Notes: a model not told the origin generated them from the letters alone. A DNA stretch of 64,000 bases from Ignavibacteria bacterium (GCA_016873835.1 VGVY01000005.1:1-64000), one strand, 5' to 3'. Shown: positions 20,810 to 30,502, counted from the first letter of the stretch. Program-made: numbers and translations.

Positions 20810-21498
20810 AACCAAAATTCGGAGTTATTGTTTTCCCAGGTTCCAACTGCGATTATGATGCCTACTATTCTGTTAAGAAAGTACTTGGATACGAAGCTCA
20901 ATTTATTTGGCATAAAGAAACTGATCTTAAAAATTCCGATGTAATAATTTTACCCGGGGGATTTTCATACGGCGATTATCTCCGTACCGGTGCAATTGCT
21001 CGCTTCTCTCCAATCTTAGATTCAATTGTTTCATTTGCCGAAAATGGCGGAATAGTAATTGGTATTTGCAATGGCTTTCAAATCCTACTTGAAGCTGGAC
21101 TGCTTCCTGGAGTTATGCTTCAAAATCAATCTCTTAAATTTGTCTGTAAGGATATTTATCTGAAAGTGGAAAACTCTGAAACTTTATTTTCTAGAAGTAT
21201 TCCAAAAAGTGTTATTAAAATTCCAATAAAGCATGGTGAAGGAAATTATTTTGCAGATGAATCAACACTTTCAGATTTAGAAATGAATAGTCAGATAATC
21301 TTTAAATATTCCTCAGGTTCCGGAGAAACATCAGAGGTTTATAATCCTAATGGCTCGTTAAACAATATTGCCGGAATTATTAACAAGAGAAAAAATGTGA
21401 TGGGAATGATGCCCCACCCAGAAAATGCATGTGATCCAATTCTAAAAAAAACTGACGGTGCATTTATTTTCCGATCCATTGCAGAAAGTTTCAATTAA
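20806..21498 (+). CDS. purQ: Phosphoribosylformylglycinamidine synthase glutaminase subunit PurQ
   Basis: 230-aa class I glutamine amidotransferase that supplies ammonia to PurL. Key sites are [12 protein letters not shown] at the N-terminus, the nucleophile C88 in GICNGFQ, and [11 protein letters not shown] with the catalytic H and E near the C-terminus. Coupled to purS by ATGA overlap. Confidence 0.96.
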   Translation: MKPKFGVIVFPGSNCDYDAYYSVKKVLGYEAQFIWHKETDLKNSDVIILPGGFSYGDYLRTGAIARFSPILDSIVSFAENGGIVIGICNGFQILLEAGLLPGVMLQNQSLKFVCKDIYLKVENSETLFSRSIPKSVIKIPIKHGEGNYFADESTLSDLEMNSQIIFKYSSGSGETSEVYNPNGSLNNIAGIINKRKNVMGMMPHPENACDPILKKTDGAFIFRSIAESFN

Positions 21499-21541
21499 TA
21501 TTTTTAAATTCCGCTTAAATAAATAACAACTAGAGGTTTTT

Positions 21542-21733
21542 ATGTTTGGAAATCTTGGCGCCCCAGAAATTATTTTGATTGTATTAGCAATTTTAATTCT
21601 ATTTGGTGCTAAAAAAATTCCTGAACTTGCTCAGGGAATAGGCAAAGGAATGAGAGAATTTAAGAAAGCCCTTAAAGATGTTGAAGATGATATTAAAATT
21701 TCGGATAAATCTGACTCATCCAATAATAAATAG
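21542..21733 (+). CDS. tatA: Sec-independent translocase subunit TatA/E
   Basis: 63 aa: a single N-terminal membrane helix (APEIILIVLAILILFGAKKIPEL) followed by the amphipathic helix GIGKGMREFKKALKDVEDD and a short charged tail. This is the pore-forming Tat subunit; tatC is not in the window. A TAGAGG ribosome site lies upstream. Confidence 0.93.
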   Translation: MFGNLGAPEIILIVLAILILFGAKKIPELAQGIGKGMREFKKALKDVEDDIKISDKSDSSNNK

Positions 21734-21759
21734 CAATTCTCTTACTTTAGGTAATTAGA

Positions 21760-23175
21760 TTGTTACAATACAAAAATCATTTCCAAAAATTAGAATTACT
21801 TCGAGCAAATAAACTATCACTAAAAAAAAATGTTCAGGATTTTCTGACCAGTATTGCTAAGAGTAAGAATCTTAATGCATTCAATTTTGTTTTCGAAGAT
21901 TGCCTTGATAATGCAGAAATAATTCAAAAGAAAATTATTACTGGCGAGGCTGGTAAATTAGCCGGAATGGTAATCGCAATTAAAGATGTTCTTTCAATTA
22001 AAGATAAACCTTTAACATGCTCATCAAAAATTTTAGGTAACTTCAATTCAATTTATACAGCGACTGCTGTTCAAAAACTGATTAATCAAGATGCAATTAT
22101 TATAGGAAAGACAAATTGTGATGAATTTGCAATGGGCTCGTCAAATGAGAATTCTGCATTTGGACCTGTGTTAAATCCGCACGATAATTCAAAAGTGCCA
22201 GGCGGCTCAAGCGGAGGTTCAGCAGTTTCTGTTGCTGCAAAACTTTGCGATGCAGCTCTTGGAACCGATACCGGCGGATCAATTCGTCAGCCGGCTGCAT
22301 TCTGCGGAGTATTTGGATTGAAGCCGACATATGGCAAAGTATCTCGATTCGGTTTAACCGCATATGGTTCTTCATTCGATACAATTGGACCTTTCTCCAA
22401 TTCAGTTGAAGATACTGCTCTTATTCTTGAAGTTATCTCTGGAAAAGATGAAAAGGATTCTACAAGCGCAGAAAGTGAGAAGATAAATTATTCAAATTCT
22501 CTGACAACTGATAAGAAATTTAAGATTGGAATTCCAAAAGAATTTTTTGGCGCGGGGTTAAATCAAGAGATTAATGTGGCGATACATAATATCCTTAATA
22601 AGTTGAAAAGCGAAGGACATGAAATTATTGATGTATCATTACCTTTATCTGAATACTCAATCCCAACTTACTATATTTTAGCAACTGCAGAAGCATCATC
22701 GAATCTTGCACGATACGATGGAGCTCATTTTGGTTTTCGATCAAAAGATACACCTAATTTAAAAGAACTCTATACTAATTCTAGAACTGAAGGCTTCGGC
22801 AAGGAGGTTAAACGGAGAATTATGCTTGGTACTTATGTGCTTTCTGCCGGATATTACGATGCTTATTATAATAAAGCGCAAAAAGTTAGAAGACTGTTAA
22901 AAGAGAGCTATGACAAAGTCTTTAAAAACGTTGAAATTATTTTAACCCCAACAACTCCAACAACTGCTTTTAATCTTGGCGAAAAATCTAATGATCCATT
23001 GGAAATGTATCTTACTGATATATATACAACTTCGGCTAATTTAGTCGGTATTCCAGGTATGAACATTCCGGTCGGTTTTGATAATAAAAAGATGCCTATT
23101 GGAATGCAGCTTATGGCAAATCAGTTCAATGAAATAGCAATACTTCAGCTTGGAAAAGTAATATCAGAATTATAA
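21760..23175 (+). CDS. gatA: Aspartyl/glutamyl-tRNA amidotransferase subunit A
   Basis: Amidase subunit of GatCAB, which converts Glu-tRNA(Gln) and/or Asp-tRNA(Asn) to the amide form. It is 471 aa. The Ser-cis-Ser-Lys triad is visible: K75 (IAIKDVL), S150 (PGGSSGGS) and S174 (DTGGSIRQPAAFCG). It begins with TTG at 21760; no in-frame ATG occurs for about 70 codons. gatB and gatC are not nearby. Confidence 0.94.
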   Translation: MLQYKNHFQKLELLRANKLSLKKNVQDFLTSIAKSKNLNAFNFVFEDCLDNAEIIQKKIITGEAGKLAGMVIAIKDVLSIKDKPLTCSSKILGNFNSIYTATAVQKLINQDAIIIGKTNCDEFAMGSSNENSAFGPVLNPHDNSKVPGGSSGGSAVSVAAKLCDAALGTDTGGSIRQPAAFCGVFGLKPTYGKVSRFGLTAYGSSFDTIGPFSNSVEDTALILEVISGKDEKDSTSAESEKINYSNSLTTDKKFKIGIPKEFFGAGLNQEINVAIHNILNKLKSEGHEIIDVSLPLSEYSIPTYYILATAEASSNLARYDGAHFGFRSKDTPNLKELYTNSRTEGFGKEVKRRIMLGTYVLSAGYYDAYYNKAQKVRRLLKESYDKVFKNVEIILTPTTPTTAFNLGEKSNDPLEMYLTDIYTTSANLVGIPGMNIPVGFDNKKMPIGMQLMANQFNEIAILQLGKVISEL

Positions 23176-23261
23176 AATAAATAATTTAGTTATAAGTAAA
23201 TTTCACACTCCTTTCTTAAATTTAGCAAGTCAATTTTTGAAAATAATTTATAGGCATAAAA

Positions 23262-24227
23262 ATGAGTATTCTGCTTGACAAAAAAACAAGAGTAGTAGTC
23301 CAAGGAATTACTGGAATCGAAGGATCTTACCATACTGGACAAATGATTGAATATGGGACAAATGTTGTTGCCGGTGTTACTCCAGGAAAAGGGGGACAAA
23401 AATTTGAAGGAACAAAAGTTCCAATTTATAACACTGTTGCAGAAGCTGTGAAAGTGGTAAAAGCAAATGCATCTGTTATATTTGTTCCTCCAAGTTTTGC
23501 TGCTGATGCAATTCTTGAAGCAGCGAATGCCGGAATTAAATTAATAGTGTGCATCACAGAAGGGATTCCGGCAAGAGATATGATTTCTGTTTATAATTCG
23601 TTGAAAGGTAAAGGCGTTACATTAATCGGTCCAAACTGTCCAGGATTGATTTCACCCGGTAAAGCAAAAATTGGTATCATGCCTGGCTTCATTCACAGAG
23701 AAGGAAAAGTTGGTGTAGTTAGCAGAAGTGGAACTCTTACCTACGAAGCGGTTAAGCAATTAAGTGACTTAAAAATTGGTCAATCAACTTGCGTCGGAAT
23801 TGGCGGCGATCCGGTGATCGGTTCTCAATTTGTTGATATTATTAGATTATTTAATAATGATCCCAATACTGATGGAATTGTTATGATAGGTGAAATCGGT
23901 GGAAGCGCTGAAGAAGAAGCTGCTGCATTCATTAAGAAGAATGTTCTAAAACCAGTTGTTGGATTCATTGCCGGTCGAACCGCCCCTCCAGGCAGAAGAA
24001 TGGGTCATGCTGGTGCAATAATTTCAGGTGGTAAAGGGACTGCTGCAGAAAAAATGGCAGCAATGAAAAAATCGGGTATTTACGTAGTTGAAAGTCCGGC
24101 AGAGATTGGCATAACAATGAAAAAAGCTCTTGATAAAATTAAATCTAAAAAGAAAGTTAAAGTTGTTTCAAAAAAGAAAAAAGCAGTCAAAAAAGTTGTG
24201 TTGAAGAAAAAATCAAAAAAGAAGTAA
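23262..24227 (+). CDS. sucD: Succinyl-CoA synthetase alpha subunit with lysine-rich tail
   Basis: ATP/GTP-forming citric-acid-cycle enzyme subunit. The CoA-binding domain starts [36 protein letters not shown] follows, and the phosphohistidine is H249 in [16 protein letters not shown]. Typical SucD is about 290 aa and stops soon after the KAL helix. Here residues 287-321 form an extra tail with 20 lysines in 35 residues (KKKK, KKK, KK repeats). sucC is not adjacent. Confidence 0.95.
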   Translation: MSILLDKKTRVVVQGITGIEGSYHTGQMIEYGTNVVAGVTPGKGGQKFEGTKVPIYNTVAEAVKVVKANASVIFVPPSFAADAILEAANAGIKLIVCITEGIPARDMISVYNSLKGKGVTLIGPNCPGLISPGKAKIGIMPGFIHREGKVGVVSRSGTLTYEAVKQLSDLKIGQSTCVGIGGDPVIGSQFVDIIRLFNNDPNTDGIVMIGEIGGSAEEEAAAFIKKNVLKPVVGFIAGRTAPPGRRMGHAGAIISGGKGTAAEKMAAMKKSGIYVVESPAEIGITMKKALDKIKSKKKVKVVSKKKKAVKKVVLKKKSKKK

Positions 24228-24311
24228 GAAGATATTATCGATCTGAGAATATATTAAAAACTTTACTCATGAAAATCGGTGGTCATGAGAACAAATTTAA
24301 CGGAGAATAAT

Positions 24312-24746
24312 TTGAATAACAAAACACTCGCAATACTCAAACCGGACTGTACAAGGAAAAATTTAATTGGTAAAGTAATATCACATTTCCAAAACGCTGG
24401 TTTTAAAATACGTGGCATGAAGATGATTAAGTTAACTGAAGATTCAGCAAAAGGATTTTATGAAGTGCATAAAGAGAGACCATTTTTTAATGATCTTATT
24501 ATCTATATGACTTCTGGCCCATGCGTGCCAATAGTTTTAGAAAAAGAAAATGCAGTCGAAGAATTCAGAAAATTGATCGGAGCAACTGATCCAGCGAAAG
24601 CAGAAGAAGGAACAATTCGAAAATTATATGCTGATAATATTCAAGAGAATATTGTTCACGGTTCGGATTCAAATGATAATGCACTTAAAGAAATTGCCCA
24701 CTTCTTTTCTCGTAAAGAGCTGCTAGAAATTAATGGATGGCAATAA
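24312..24746 (+). CDS. ndk: Nucleoside diphosphate kinase
   Basis: Balances NTP pools by phosphate exchange. It is 144 aa from my chosen start. It shows [34 protein letters not shown] and the phospho-histidine motif NIVHGSDS. I placed the start at TTG 24312 ([11 protein letters not shown]), 7 nt after CGGAG, which gives the family's usual length. The open frame runs to a GTG at 24279 but that adds 11 unlikely residues. Confidence 0.93.
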   Translation: MNNKTLAILKPDCTRKNLIGKVISHFQNAGFKIRGMKMIKLTEDSAKGFYEVHKERPFFNDLIIYMTSGPCVPIVLEKENAVEEFRKLIGATDPAKAEEGTIRKLYADNIQENIVHGSDSNDNALKEIAHFFSRKELLEINGWQ

Positions 24747-24802
24747 ATTTATGAAAAACATATTCAGTCTTTTTTAGCTGAGATTGACAAAGAGAGAATA
24801 CA

Positions 24803-25837
24803 ATGACAAAATACCACTTAAAATTAATTTCATTATTAATAATAATTATAATCGTTGGATGCAGTAAATCAGATAAAGAAAATAAATCGACTGGTTATGA
24901 TTCATCAAAAGCCTATGAATCAGTTGAAATAAAAGATCAAAACATATCCTTAAGATATAACTTAGAAAAAGGTGATAAGTATTCATACAAACTAACCACA
25001 ATAACTAATGCACTTGAAAGCATCCAAGCTGATTCATTAATCAAATCCAACAGCAGCCAAAATCTTCAGTACATTTTCAATTTAGAGGTCATTGAGATTG
25101 ATGAAGAAAAAGTTGCTGAAATTGCTATAAATATTTCTTCAGTAAAAGTTTCGGCAAATATTAATGGACAAAAAATTTCCTTCGATACAAAGGCAAATCC
25201 TTCTAAAGAAGAACAAGAAAAATTTCTTGAATATTCTGCAATTTCAAATTCTCCTTACAGAGCACGAATTTCTCCAAAAGGTGAGGTAATTGAAGTAAGC
25301 AGATTAGATAAAATGATCGATAAAATGATATCGATTCAGTCTCAGCAGCAAAAACTTTCTACCGAAGAAAGAGCACAACTTGCAAAAAATTTGAGTAATG
25401 CAGCAGTCCGACCATTAACTCAATTAATATTCAGAGAACTTCCTGAAAAACAAATTGCAAAAGATTCAACTTGGGAAAGACGATACCCAAGTCAAATGAC
25501 AGTTTTTACTCTGGAAAATATTGCAAAATTTAAAGTCGATGATTTCTTTGAGATTGATGGAGACAAAGCTGCAAAAATTTCTGCCGATCTTTCGGTTACA
25601 TACACTGGCAATAAAAAAGGCGAGCAAGAAGGAGTTAAATATTCTTTTGATGATCCAAAAATGTCTGGTGACGGATTTATTATTTATAATATTGATAAAG
25701 GAATCCTGATTAAATCTGAAACTACTACTAATGTTGAGATAAGTGTTGAAGTGCTGGCAAAAGATTCTATGCAGAAATTAAGAAAGACTAAAAGAAAAGA
25801 AAATTCTACTAATAAAAATATTGTAGAATTAATATAA
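24803..25837 (+). CDS. Lipoprotein of unknown function (DUF6263-like layout)
   Basis: 344 aa with a lipoprotein signal (LLIIIIIVGC). The mature region is beta-rich with repeated patterns such as RYNLEKGDKYSYKLTT and a charged central helix (QQQKLSTEERAQLAKNL). The layout (short signal, 'kGdkY.y...' strand, late 'W...' strand) is like periplasmic DUF6263-type proteins, but I am not sure of this. It is followed by a bidirectional terminator and is convergent with nfeD. Confidence 0.7.
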   Translation: MTKYHLKLISLLIIIIIVGCSKSDKENKSTGYDSSKAYESVEIKDQNISLRYNLEKGDKYSYKLTTITNALESIQADSLIKSNSSQNLQYIFNLEVIEIDEEKVAEIAINISSVKVSANINGQKISFDTKANPSKEEQEKFLEYSAISNSPYRARISPKGEVIEVSRLDKMIDKMISIQSQQQKLSTEERAQLAKNLSNAAVRPLTQLIFRELPEKQIAKDSTWERRYPSQMTVFTLENIAKFKVDDFFEIDGDKAAKISADLSVTYTGNKKGEQEGVKYSFDDPKMSGDGFIIYNIDKGILIKSETTTNVEISVEVLAKDSMQKLRKTKRKENSTNKNIVELI

Positions 25838-25841
25838 ATAT

Positions 25842-25873
25842 CATAGCACAGTTTAATTCTGTGCTATGTTTTT
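25842..25873. terminator. Bidirectional terminator between the lipoprotein gene and nfeD
   Basis: CATAGCACAG (25842-25851), a 7-base loop, CTGTGCTATG (25859-25868), then TTTTT. The perfect 10-bp stem overlaps the nfeD stop codon (25864-25866), so it can terminate both convergent genes. Confidence 0.85.
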
Positions 25874-27177
25874 AAGTCTACAACAACCTTAGATCCTTCA
25901 ACTGATTTTACGATTATTTTAGATCCGTTAGAAATATAATCTCCTTCTGTAACTACATCAATCCTTTTTCCATCAATTAACGCGGATCCGGAAGGACGCA
26001 AATCAGTTAAAGCTTTCCCTTCCAATCCAATTAAATGTTCAATAGTCGGTTTGGAAGCATAACCTGATTTTTCAGCAACTTGCTCTTTAAGAATTAGTTT
26101 GTTAAACATGTCTGACTTTGGTAGAAATTTTAATAATACAAATATTATAACACCGGTTGCTACAAAAGTTGCAGCCAATTGAATAATAGCAAAAGAAATA
26201 ATATCCCAATCAATAAGGTCAAAATCAGAAAGAAGTCCTAAAAACAGACTTCCAATCATTAACACAATTCCGGAGATGCCAAAAACACCAAATCCAGGAA
26301 TAACAAAAATTTCAATTAACAGTAAAATAAATCCAATTATGAACAAGAGAATTTCTAATATTGATGCCAGTTCTAATATATAACCGGTTCCAAAAAACAA
26401 CGCAAGTGATATAACCCCAAGAGTCCCCGGTAATCCCCAGCCCGGTGTTTTTATTTCTGTATAAAGTCCGATCAACCCAAGCATAATTAATAGAGAAGAG
26501 ATAATTGGATTATTAAGAAAGCGGACAACATCTTCTGCCCAATTAGAATCAATTGTGATAATATCAGCATCTTCATAATTAAAAAATCTTTCAACTTCGG
26601 CAATTGAGCTTAGGATAGTATCAGCTATTCCGAACTTTAATGCTTCTTCAGAAGTTAGAGTTATTAGTTTTGTGCTGTCGTCTTGCAGATCGGGGACAAC
26701 TATAGTTTCATCAACCATTCCTTGCGCAATATCCGTTCTGCGTTTATTTTTTTCTGCAGTTGCTCTCATTTCAGAACGCATATATGATTGATATTTCTCG
26801 GATTGTTTTTGTCCAGCTTGATCAACAACAGTTGAAGCCCCAATAGATGCACCTGGTACCATTACAATTTTTTCACATGAGAGTGTTATCAACGCCCCAG
26901 CAGAAATAGCACGTTTGTCTACAAAAGCTATAGTTCTAACTTTGCTATTTAAAATGGCATCTTTAATTTGAGTTGCTGCATCAACTCTTCCGCCGAATGT
27001 ATTAATCTTGAAAAGTATGGCTTGTGCAAAATTTTTTTCAGCTTCTTCAACAACTCGCCTAATATAAGGTGCAAGACCAAGGTCGATATCACCTTCAATT
27101 TTTGCAAAGTAAATTTTTTCTTGGGCAACTAAAAAACTATTAGCAATTAATAGAAATGCTATAACAAATTTTTTCAT
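25864..27177 (-). CDS. nfeD: NfeD-family membrane serine protease (ClpP-class)
   Basis: 437 aa. Signal peptide MKKFVIAFLLIANSFLVAQ; then a ClpP/crotonase-like protease domain with INTFGGRVDAA (oxyanion region) and the serine in RAISAGALITLS (S92). Four to five membrane helices (about 215-360) follow, and a C-terminal OB-fold (GLEGKALTDLRPSGSALIDGKRIDVVTEGDYI). Related proteases cleave stomatin partners in the membrane; no stomatin gene is adjacent. The start is the ATG at 27177 with GGAGG 5 nt upstream, 11 codons inside the longer frame. Confidence 0.9.
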   Translation of the reverse strand: MKKFVIAFLLIANSFLVAQEKIYFAKIEGDIDLGLAPYIRRVVEEAEKNFAQAILFKINTFGGRVDAATQIKDAILNSKVRTIAFVDKRAISAGALITLSCEKIVMVPGASIGASTVVDQAGQKQSEKYQSYMRSEMRATAEKNKRRTDIAQGMVDETIVVPDLQDDSTKLITLTSEEALKFGIADTILSSIAEVERFFNYEDADIITIDSNWAEDVVRFLNNPIISSLLIMLGLIGLYTEIKTPGWGLPGTLGVISLALFFGTGYILELASILEILLFIIGFILLLIEIFVIPGFGVFGISGIVLMIGSLFLGLLSDFDLIDWDIISFAIIQLAATFVATGVIIFVLLKFLPKSDMFNKLILKEQVAEKSGYASKPTIEHLIGLEGKALTDLRPSGSALIDGKRIDVVTEGDYISNGSKIIVKSVEGSKVVVDLKT

Positions 27178-27221
27178 TTTATCCTCCATTTTGAAGGAAA
27201 CTACTTCCAATAAATTAAATT

Positions 27222-28112
27222 CTACTTATCAATAAAAGCATAATTGAGTATTTTGTAAACTAATTTAGCAGCAATAAAATTTGAAGATTTACTGTACTTC
27301 GATGGAGCCAATTCAACAACATCAAATCCAACAATATTTCTATCCATCCCAATAATTTTTAACAAATTCATAGTCTCATCCCAGAATAATCCACCAGGTT
27401 CTGGGGTACCAGTCGCTGGTAAAAATGAAGGATCAAATCCATCAACATCAAAAGTGATATAGACATTTTCTTTTAAATTACTTGAAACCAACTCTTGCCA
27501 ATTAATGCCGTACATTCCAAGTTTTATTTCTCTTGAGTAAAATGTTTTAATTTGATGCTGTTTTCTAAATTCAGCTTCATCTTTGCATTGTGCTCTTATT
27601 CCAACTTGAACAATATTGGAATTAAATTCAGCTACCCTTGCCATTATACTAGCATGAGAGAACTTTGATCCTTCGTAACTTTCACGTAAATCTGAATGAG
27701 CATCAATTTGAAGAATTGATAAATTTTCATACTTATCATGGTGGGCTTTAATTGGTGCTGTTGATAAGGAATGTTCTCCGCCTAAGGTTACAACAAATTT
27801 ACCAGCATCAATATGTTTTAATACTTCTTTATAAATTTTATCGATTGATTTTTCAACTGAAAGTTTTTTAAGATTGATTTCTTCTAAAGTACAAATCCCT
27901 TTTTCAAAGCAGAGTTCTCTACTCTGTTCTTCATCGTAAAATTCAACATAATGAGATGCCTTGATGATTTCTTTTGGTCCAAGAAAAGTCCCTTTGCCGT
28001 AACTAACAGTTTTTTCTAACGGAGCAGATAGAATTACAATCTGTGAGTCTTTGTAGTTCGAATATTCTTTATCTATAGCAAGGAAATTATTTTTTAATCC
28101 AAGTACTTTCAT
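27222..28112 (-). CDS. speB: Agmatinase/arginase-family ureohydrolase
   Basis: 296 aa, manganese ureohydrolase. Metal-binding motifs are GGEHSLS, DAHSDLRESYEGSKFSHAS and DVDGFDPSFLPATGTPEPGG. Agmatinase (agmatine to putrescine and urea) is the likeliest activity given the short length and motif spacing, but arginase-family enzymes vary in substrate. An AAAGGAA site lies before the ATG. It sits between yajC and nfeD on the same strand. Confidence 0.88.
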   Translation of the reverse strand: MKVLGLKNNFLAIDKEYSNYKDSQIVILSAPLEKTVSYGKGTFLGPKEIIKASHYVEFYDEEQSRELCFEKGICTLEEINLKKLSVEKSIDKIYKEVLKHIDAGKFVVTLGGEHSLSTAPIKAHHDKYENLSILQIDAHSDLRESYEGSKFSHASIMARVAEFNSNIVQVGIRAQCKDEAEFRKQHQIKTFYSREIKLGMYGINWQELVSSNLKENVYITFDVDGFDPSFLPATGTPEPGGLFWDETMNLLKIIGMDRNIVGFDVVELAPSKYSKSSNFIAAKLVYKILNYAFIDK

Positions 28113-28133
28113 AAAATTCCTTTATGAACAATT

Positions 28134-28155
28134 GCCCTTTCTTTGAAGAAAGGGC
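28134..28155. other. Perfect hairpin between yajC and speB
   Basis: GCCCTTTCTT and AAGAAAGGGC form a 10-bp palindrome with two central bases. In the direction of the flanking genes (minus) no T-run follows, so it is not a standard terminator. It could be an mRNA-processing or stability hairpin. Confidence 0.5.
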
Positions 28156-28163
28156 ATTCAGGT

Positions 28164-28484
28164 TTATTTTTTATCATCCCTAACTACTGATGCAATAGCG
28201 GATCGTTCGAATTTTAACTTTATGTTATTGCCAACATCTATTAAAACAGTTTTTTCTTCTAAACCAGCAACTGTTCCATATAATCCGCTTGATAAAATCA
28301 CTTTATCCCCTTTCTCAACAGCAGAAAGCAATTTTTCTCTTTCTTTTGCTCTTTTCTGTTGCGGACGAATAATCATAAAATAAAAGATTGCGAAAATAGC
28401 ACCGAACATTATCAAAGTACTTACCAATCCGCCACCACCGCCTTCACCGCCGGATGGTGGTGCCATTGCTAATAAAAGATCCAC
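28164..28484 (-). CDS. yajC: Preprotein translocase subunit YajC
   Basis: 106 aa. A glycine-rich N-terminus (PPSGGEGGGGG) leads into a membrane helix (LVSTLIMFGAIFAIFYFMIIRP) and the family hallmark IRPQQKRAKEREKLLSAVEKGDKVILSSGLYG. It is an accessory of the SecDF complex. It lies 9 nt after tgt, the classical tgt-yajC order; secDF are not here. Confidence 0.96.
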   Translation of the reverse strand: MDLLLAMAPPSGGEGGGGGLVSTLIMFGAIFAIFYFMIIRPQQKRAKEREKLLSAVEKGDKVILSSGLYGTVAGLEEKTVLIDVGNNIKLKFERSAIASVVRDDKK

Positions 28485-28493
28485 TTAATCCTC

Positions 28494-29657
28494 CTATTTT
28501 GATTGAACATTTTTTGAAATTATTTTACTAAAAATTTTTTTCCATTCTATAAAAGAACCATCAATTATTCTTTTTCTTGATTCCCGAACAAGATTTAAAT
28601 AAAAAGTTAGATTATGTATTGTTGCTAACTCTAATGCTAAGACTTCTTTAGCATTAAATAAATGACGTAAATATGCTCTTGAAAACTGAGAACAAGTATA
28701 GCAGTTGCAATTCTTATCTAAAGGAGTATAATCGTCTTTGTAAGCGGTGTTTCTCATTGAAACAATTCCTTCGGAAGTGAATAGATAAGCATTACGCGCA
28801 TTACGTGTTGGCATTACACAATCGAACATATCAATCCCCAAGGAGATTGCTTCTAAAATATTTTCCGGTCTTCCTACTCCCATTAAATACCGTGGTTTCT
28901 CTTGTGGCATAAAATCAGTTGTAAAATTAACAATCTCGTACATAGTTTCCATCGGTTCACCGACTGCTAGCCCTCCAATTGAATAACCATCGAAATCCAA
29001 CTTGATTAAATCAGCTGCAGAACTTTCACGTAAATCTTTGTAGATACTCCCTTGAATTATCCCAAACAAATATTGAGAATGATCATACAAGGAATTTGAA
29101 TTATCAAATGCAGTTTTATTTTCAATTGCCCATTTTGAAGTAAGCTCTTTCGATTTCTTTGCGTACTCATACTCGCTTGGGAAAGGAGTACATTCATCCA
29201 AAGGCATAATAATATCCGAACCAATACTTCTCTGAATTTGAATTACCTTCTTAGGAGTGAAAAAATGACTTGAGCCATCAAGATGTGAACGAAATTCAAC
29301 ACCATCCGATTTTAATTTTCTTAGATCAGTTAAACTAAAAATCTGAAAACCACCACTATCAGTTAATATTGGTCTGTTCCAATTCATAAATTTGTGTAAA
29401 CCACCGGCTTTTTCTAAGATTTCTGTTCCTGGTCTTAAATACAAATGATAAGTGTTTGAAAGAACAATCTCAGCATCAACTTCATTTTCAAGAGTTCTCT
29501 GAGTGATAGCTTTTACAGTACCTTGAGTTCCAACCGGTATGAATATTGGCGTCTGAACAACTCCATGGGAAGTTTCAAATTCGCCAATTCTTGCTTTGGA
29601 ATGATTATCTCTATAGTTAACTGAATATTTCAATAATATTGTAAAGTTTGCTGACAA
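28494..29657 (-). CDS. tgt: Queuine/preQ1 tRNA-guanine transglycosylase
   Basis: Exchanges G34 for preQ1 in tRNAs with GUN anticodons. It is up to 387 aa. Active-site motifs are LTDSGGFQIFSL and GIDMFDCVMPTRNARNAYLFT; the zinc site is CNCYTC with the later H in ELATIHNL. The longest frame starts with TTG at 29657. A second TTG at 29633 (KYSVNYRDNHSKARIGEF) gives a more usual N-terminus, and neither has a clear ribosome site. First gene of tgt-yajC-speB-nfeD. Confidence 0.95.
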   Translation of the reverse strand: MSANFTILLKYSVNYRDNHSKARIGEFETSHGVVQTPIFIPVGTQGTVKAITQRTLENEVDAEIVLSNTYHLYLRPGTEILEKAGGLHKFMNWNRPILTDSGGFQIFSLTDLRKLKSDGVEFRSHLDGSSHFFTPKKVIQIQRSIGSDIIMPLDECTPFPSEYEYAKKSKELTSKWAIENKTAFDNSNSLYDHSQYLFGIIQGSIYKDLRESSAADLIKLDFDGYSIGGLAVGEPMETMYEIVNFTTDFMPQEKPRYLMGVGRPENILEAISLGIDMFDCVMPTRNARNAYLFTSEGIVSMRNTAYKDDYTPLDKNCNCYTCSQFSRAYLRHLFNAKEVLALELATIHNLTFYLNLVRESRKRIIDGSFIEWKKIFSKIISKNVQSK

Positions 29658-29698
29658 AGATAAGTTAATTATGACTCTACTTCCATTTGAAATTTGGT

Positions 29699-30115
29699 TT
29701 ACCCATTCACAAATAAATGTTTTTTATTATTGGGAAAGAGCATACAGTCATTTTTTTTACCAAAGAGAAAGTATCTGTGTTTTGCAACAAGTTGATAAAT
29801 GCCATCCCGCATTCTTTTTGGAAAAAATCCAAGGGATTGAAAATAATTCCACGGCATTGTAAGAATTGAAAATATTTTGATAACTGCTTCAGATTGGAAA
29901 AAGTATTCATCATTCAACTTTAGGATTATCGTTTCTATTGTCTTGCTTCTTTTTTTCAATGATGCATGGTTCTTTATGATTATAGTCGACAGAAAGGAAT
30001 ATCGGAAGATCTCATTTTAATCAACTTTTAACAAAAATCTAATAAAGGAATTACAGAGGTTACAAATGCTGTCAAAGTATATTATTGGATGTTGATTTGA
30101 TTCAGTCTGATTCAA
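29699..30115 (-). pseudogene. DCC-family (DUF393) thiol-disulfide oxidoreductase with one in-frame stop
   Basis: Reading one frame through a single TAA (30017-30019, codon 33) gives a complete 138-residue DCC protein. It starts from TTG at 30115 with HPIIYFDSICNLCNSFIRFL, which carries the family CxxC pair. After the stop come KTIETIILKLNDEYFFQSEAV, then MPWNYFQSLGFFPKRMRD, and IYQLVAKHRYFLFGKKNDC, all matching the family's second half. One AAA-to-TAA change at KVD-K-NEIF would explain the break. The start overlaps the rhodanese gene by 14 bases, as in an intact operon. It could be a recent pseudogene, a sequencing error or readthrough. Confidence 0.75.
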
Positions 30116-30380
30116 TTTCGCCCGACCACTGAATAATACCACTTTTTAAATTGTAAACTCGTTCAAAGCCAATTTCCATCATCTTCTTTGCTGCATGATA
30201 ACTACGGTTACCCGAACGACAGTAGATTAAATAACATTTGGATATATCTAATTTCTGCAGTTGATCAATGAAATCATGTCGATAAAAATCAATCAACACT
30301 GAATTTGGTATTCTTTCTTGTTTATATTCTTCGATAGTTCTAACATCAAGAATTAAACATTCCTTTTCTGAGCTAATCAT
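30102..30380 (-). CDS. Rhodanese-domain protein (start uncertain)
   Basis: Single rhodanese domain, probably sulfur transfer. The active-site loop is CRSGNRS and the domain has LILDVRTIEEYKQERIPNS and GFERVYNLKSGIIQWSGE. The first ATG (30380) gives 92 aa, but the same frame runs open upstream and encodes LESNEFIDM just before it, the normal start of a rhodanese domain. Before that it reads GKIRDIFSYFFGKNDG. No ATG, GTG or TTG exists in this extension. ATT at 30476 would give 124 aa. Downstream it overlaps the broken DCC gene. Confidence 0.8.
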   Translation of the reverse strand: MISSEKECLILDVRTIEEYKQERIPNSVLIDFYRHDFIDQLQKLDISKCYLIYCRSGNRSYHAAKKMMEIGFERVYNLKSGIIQWSGEIESD

Positions 30381-30502
30381 ATCTATGAATTCATTCGACT
30401 CAAGATTATTTACTCCGTCATTTTTCCCAAAAAAGTAAGAAAAGATATCTCTAATTTTTCCGCGTATAGTTTTAATTGTAACAAATAGAAAAGTGAAAAA
30501 GT

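Noticed and set aside
28134-28155. yajC-speB hairpin as a transcription terminator
   Set aside because: No T-run follows in the direction of transcription, so I list it only as a hairpin.
29671-29862. Plus-strand 63-codon frame between tgt and the rhodanese gene
   Set aside because: It lies opposite the DCC-family reading frame, which matches a known family; the plus frame does not.
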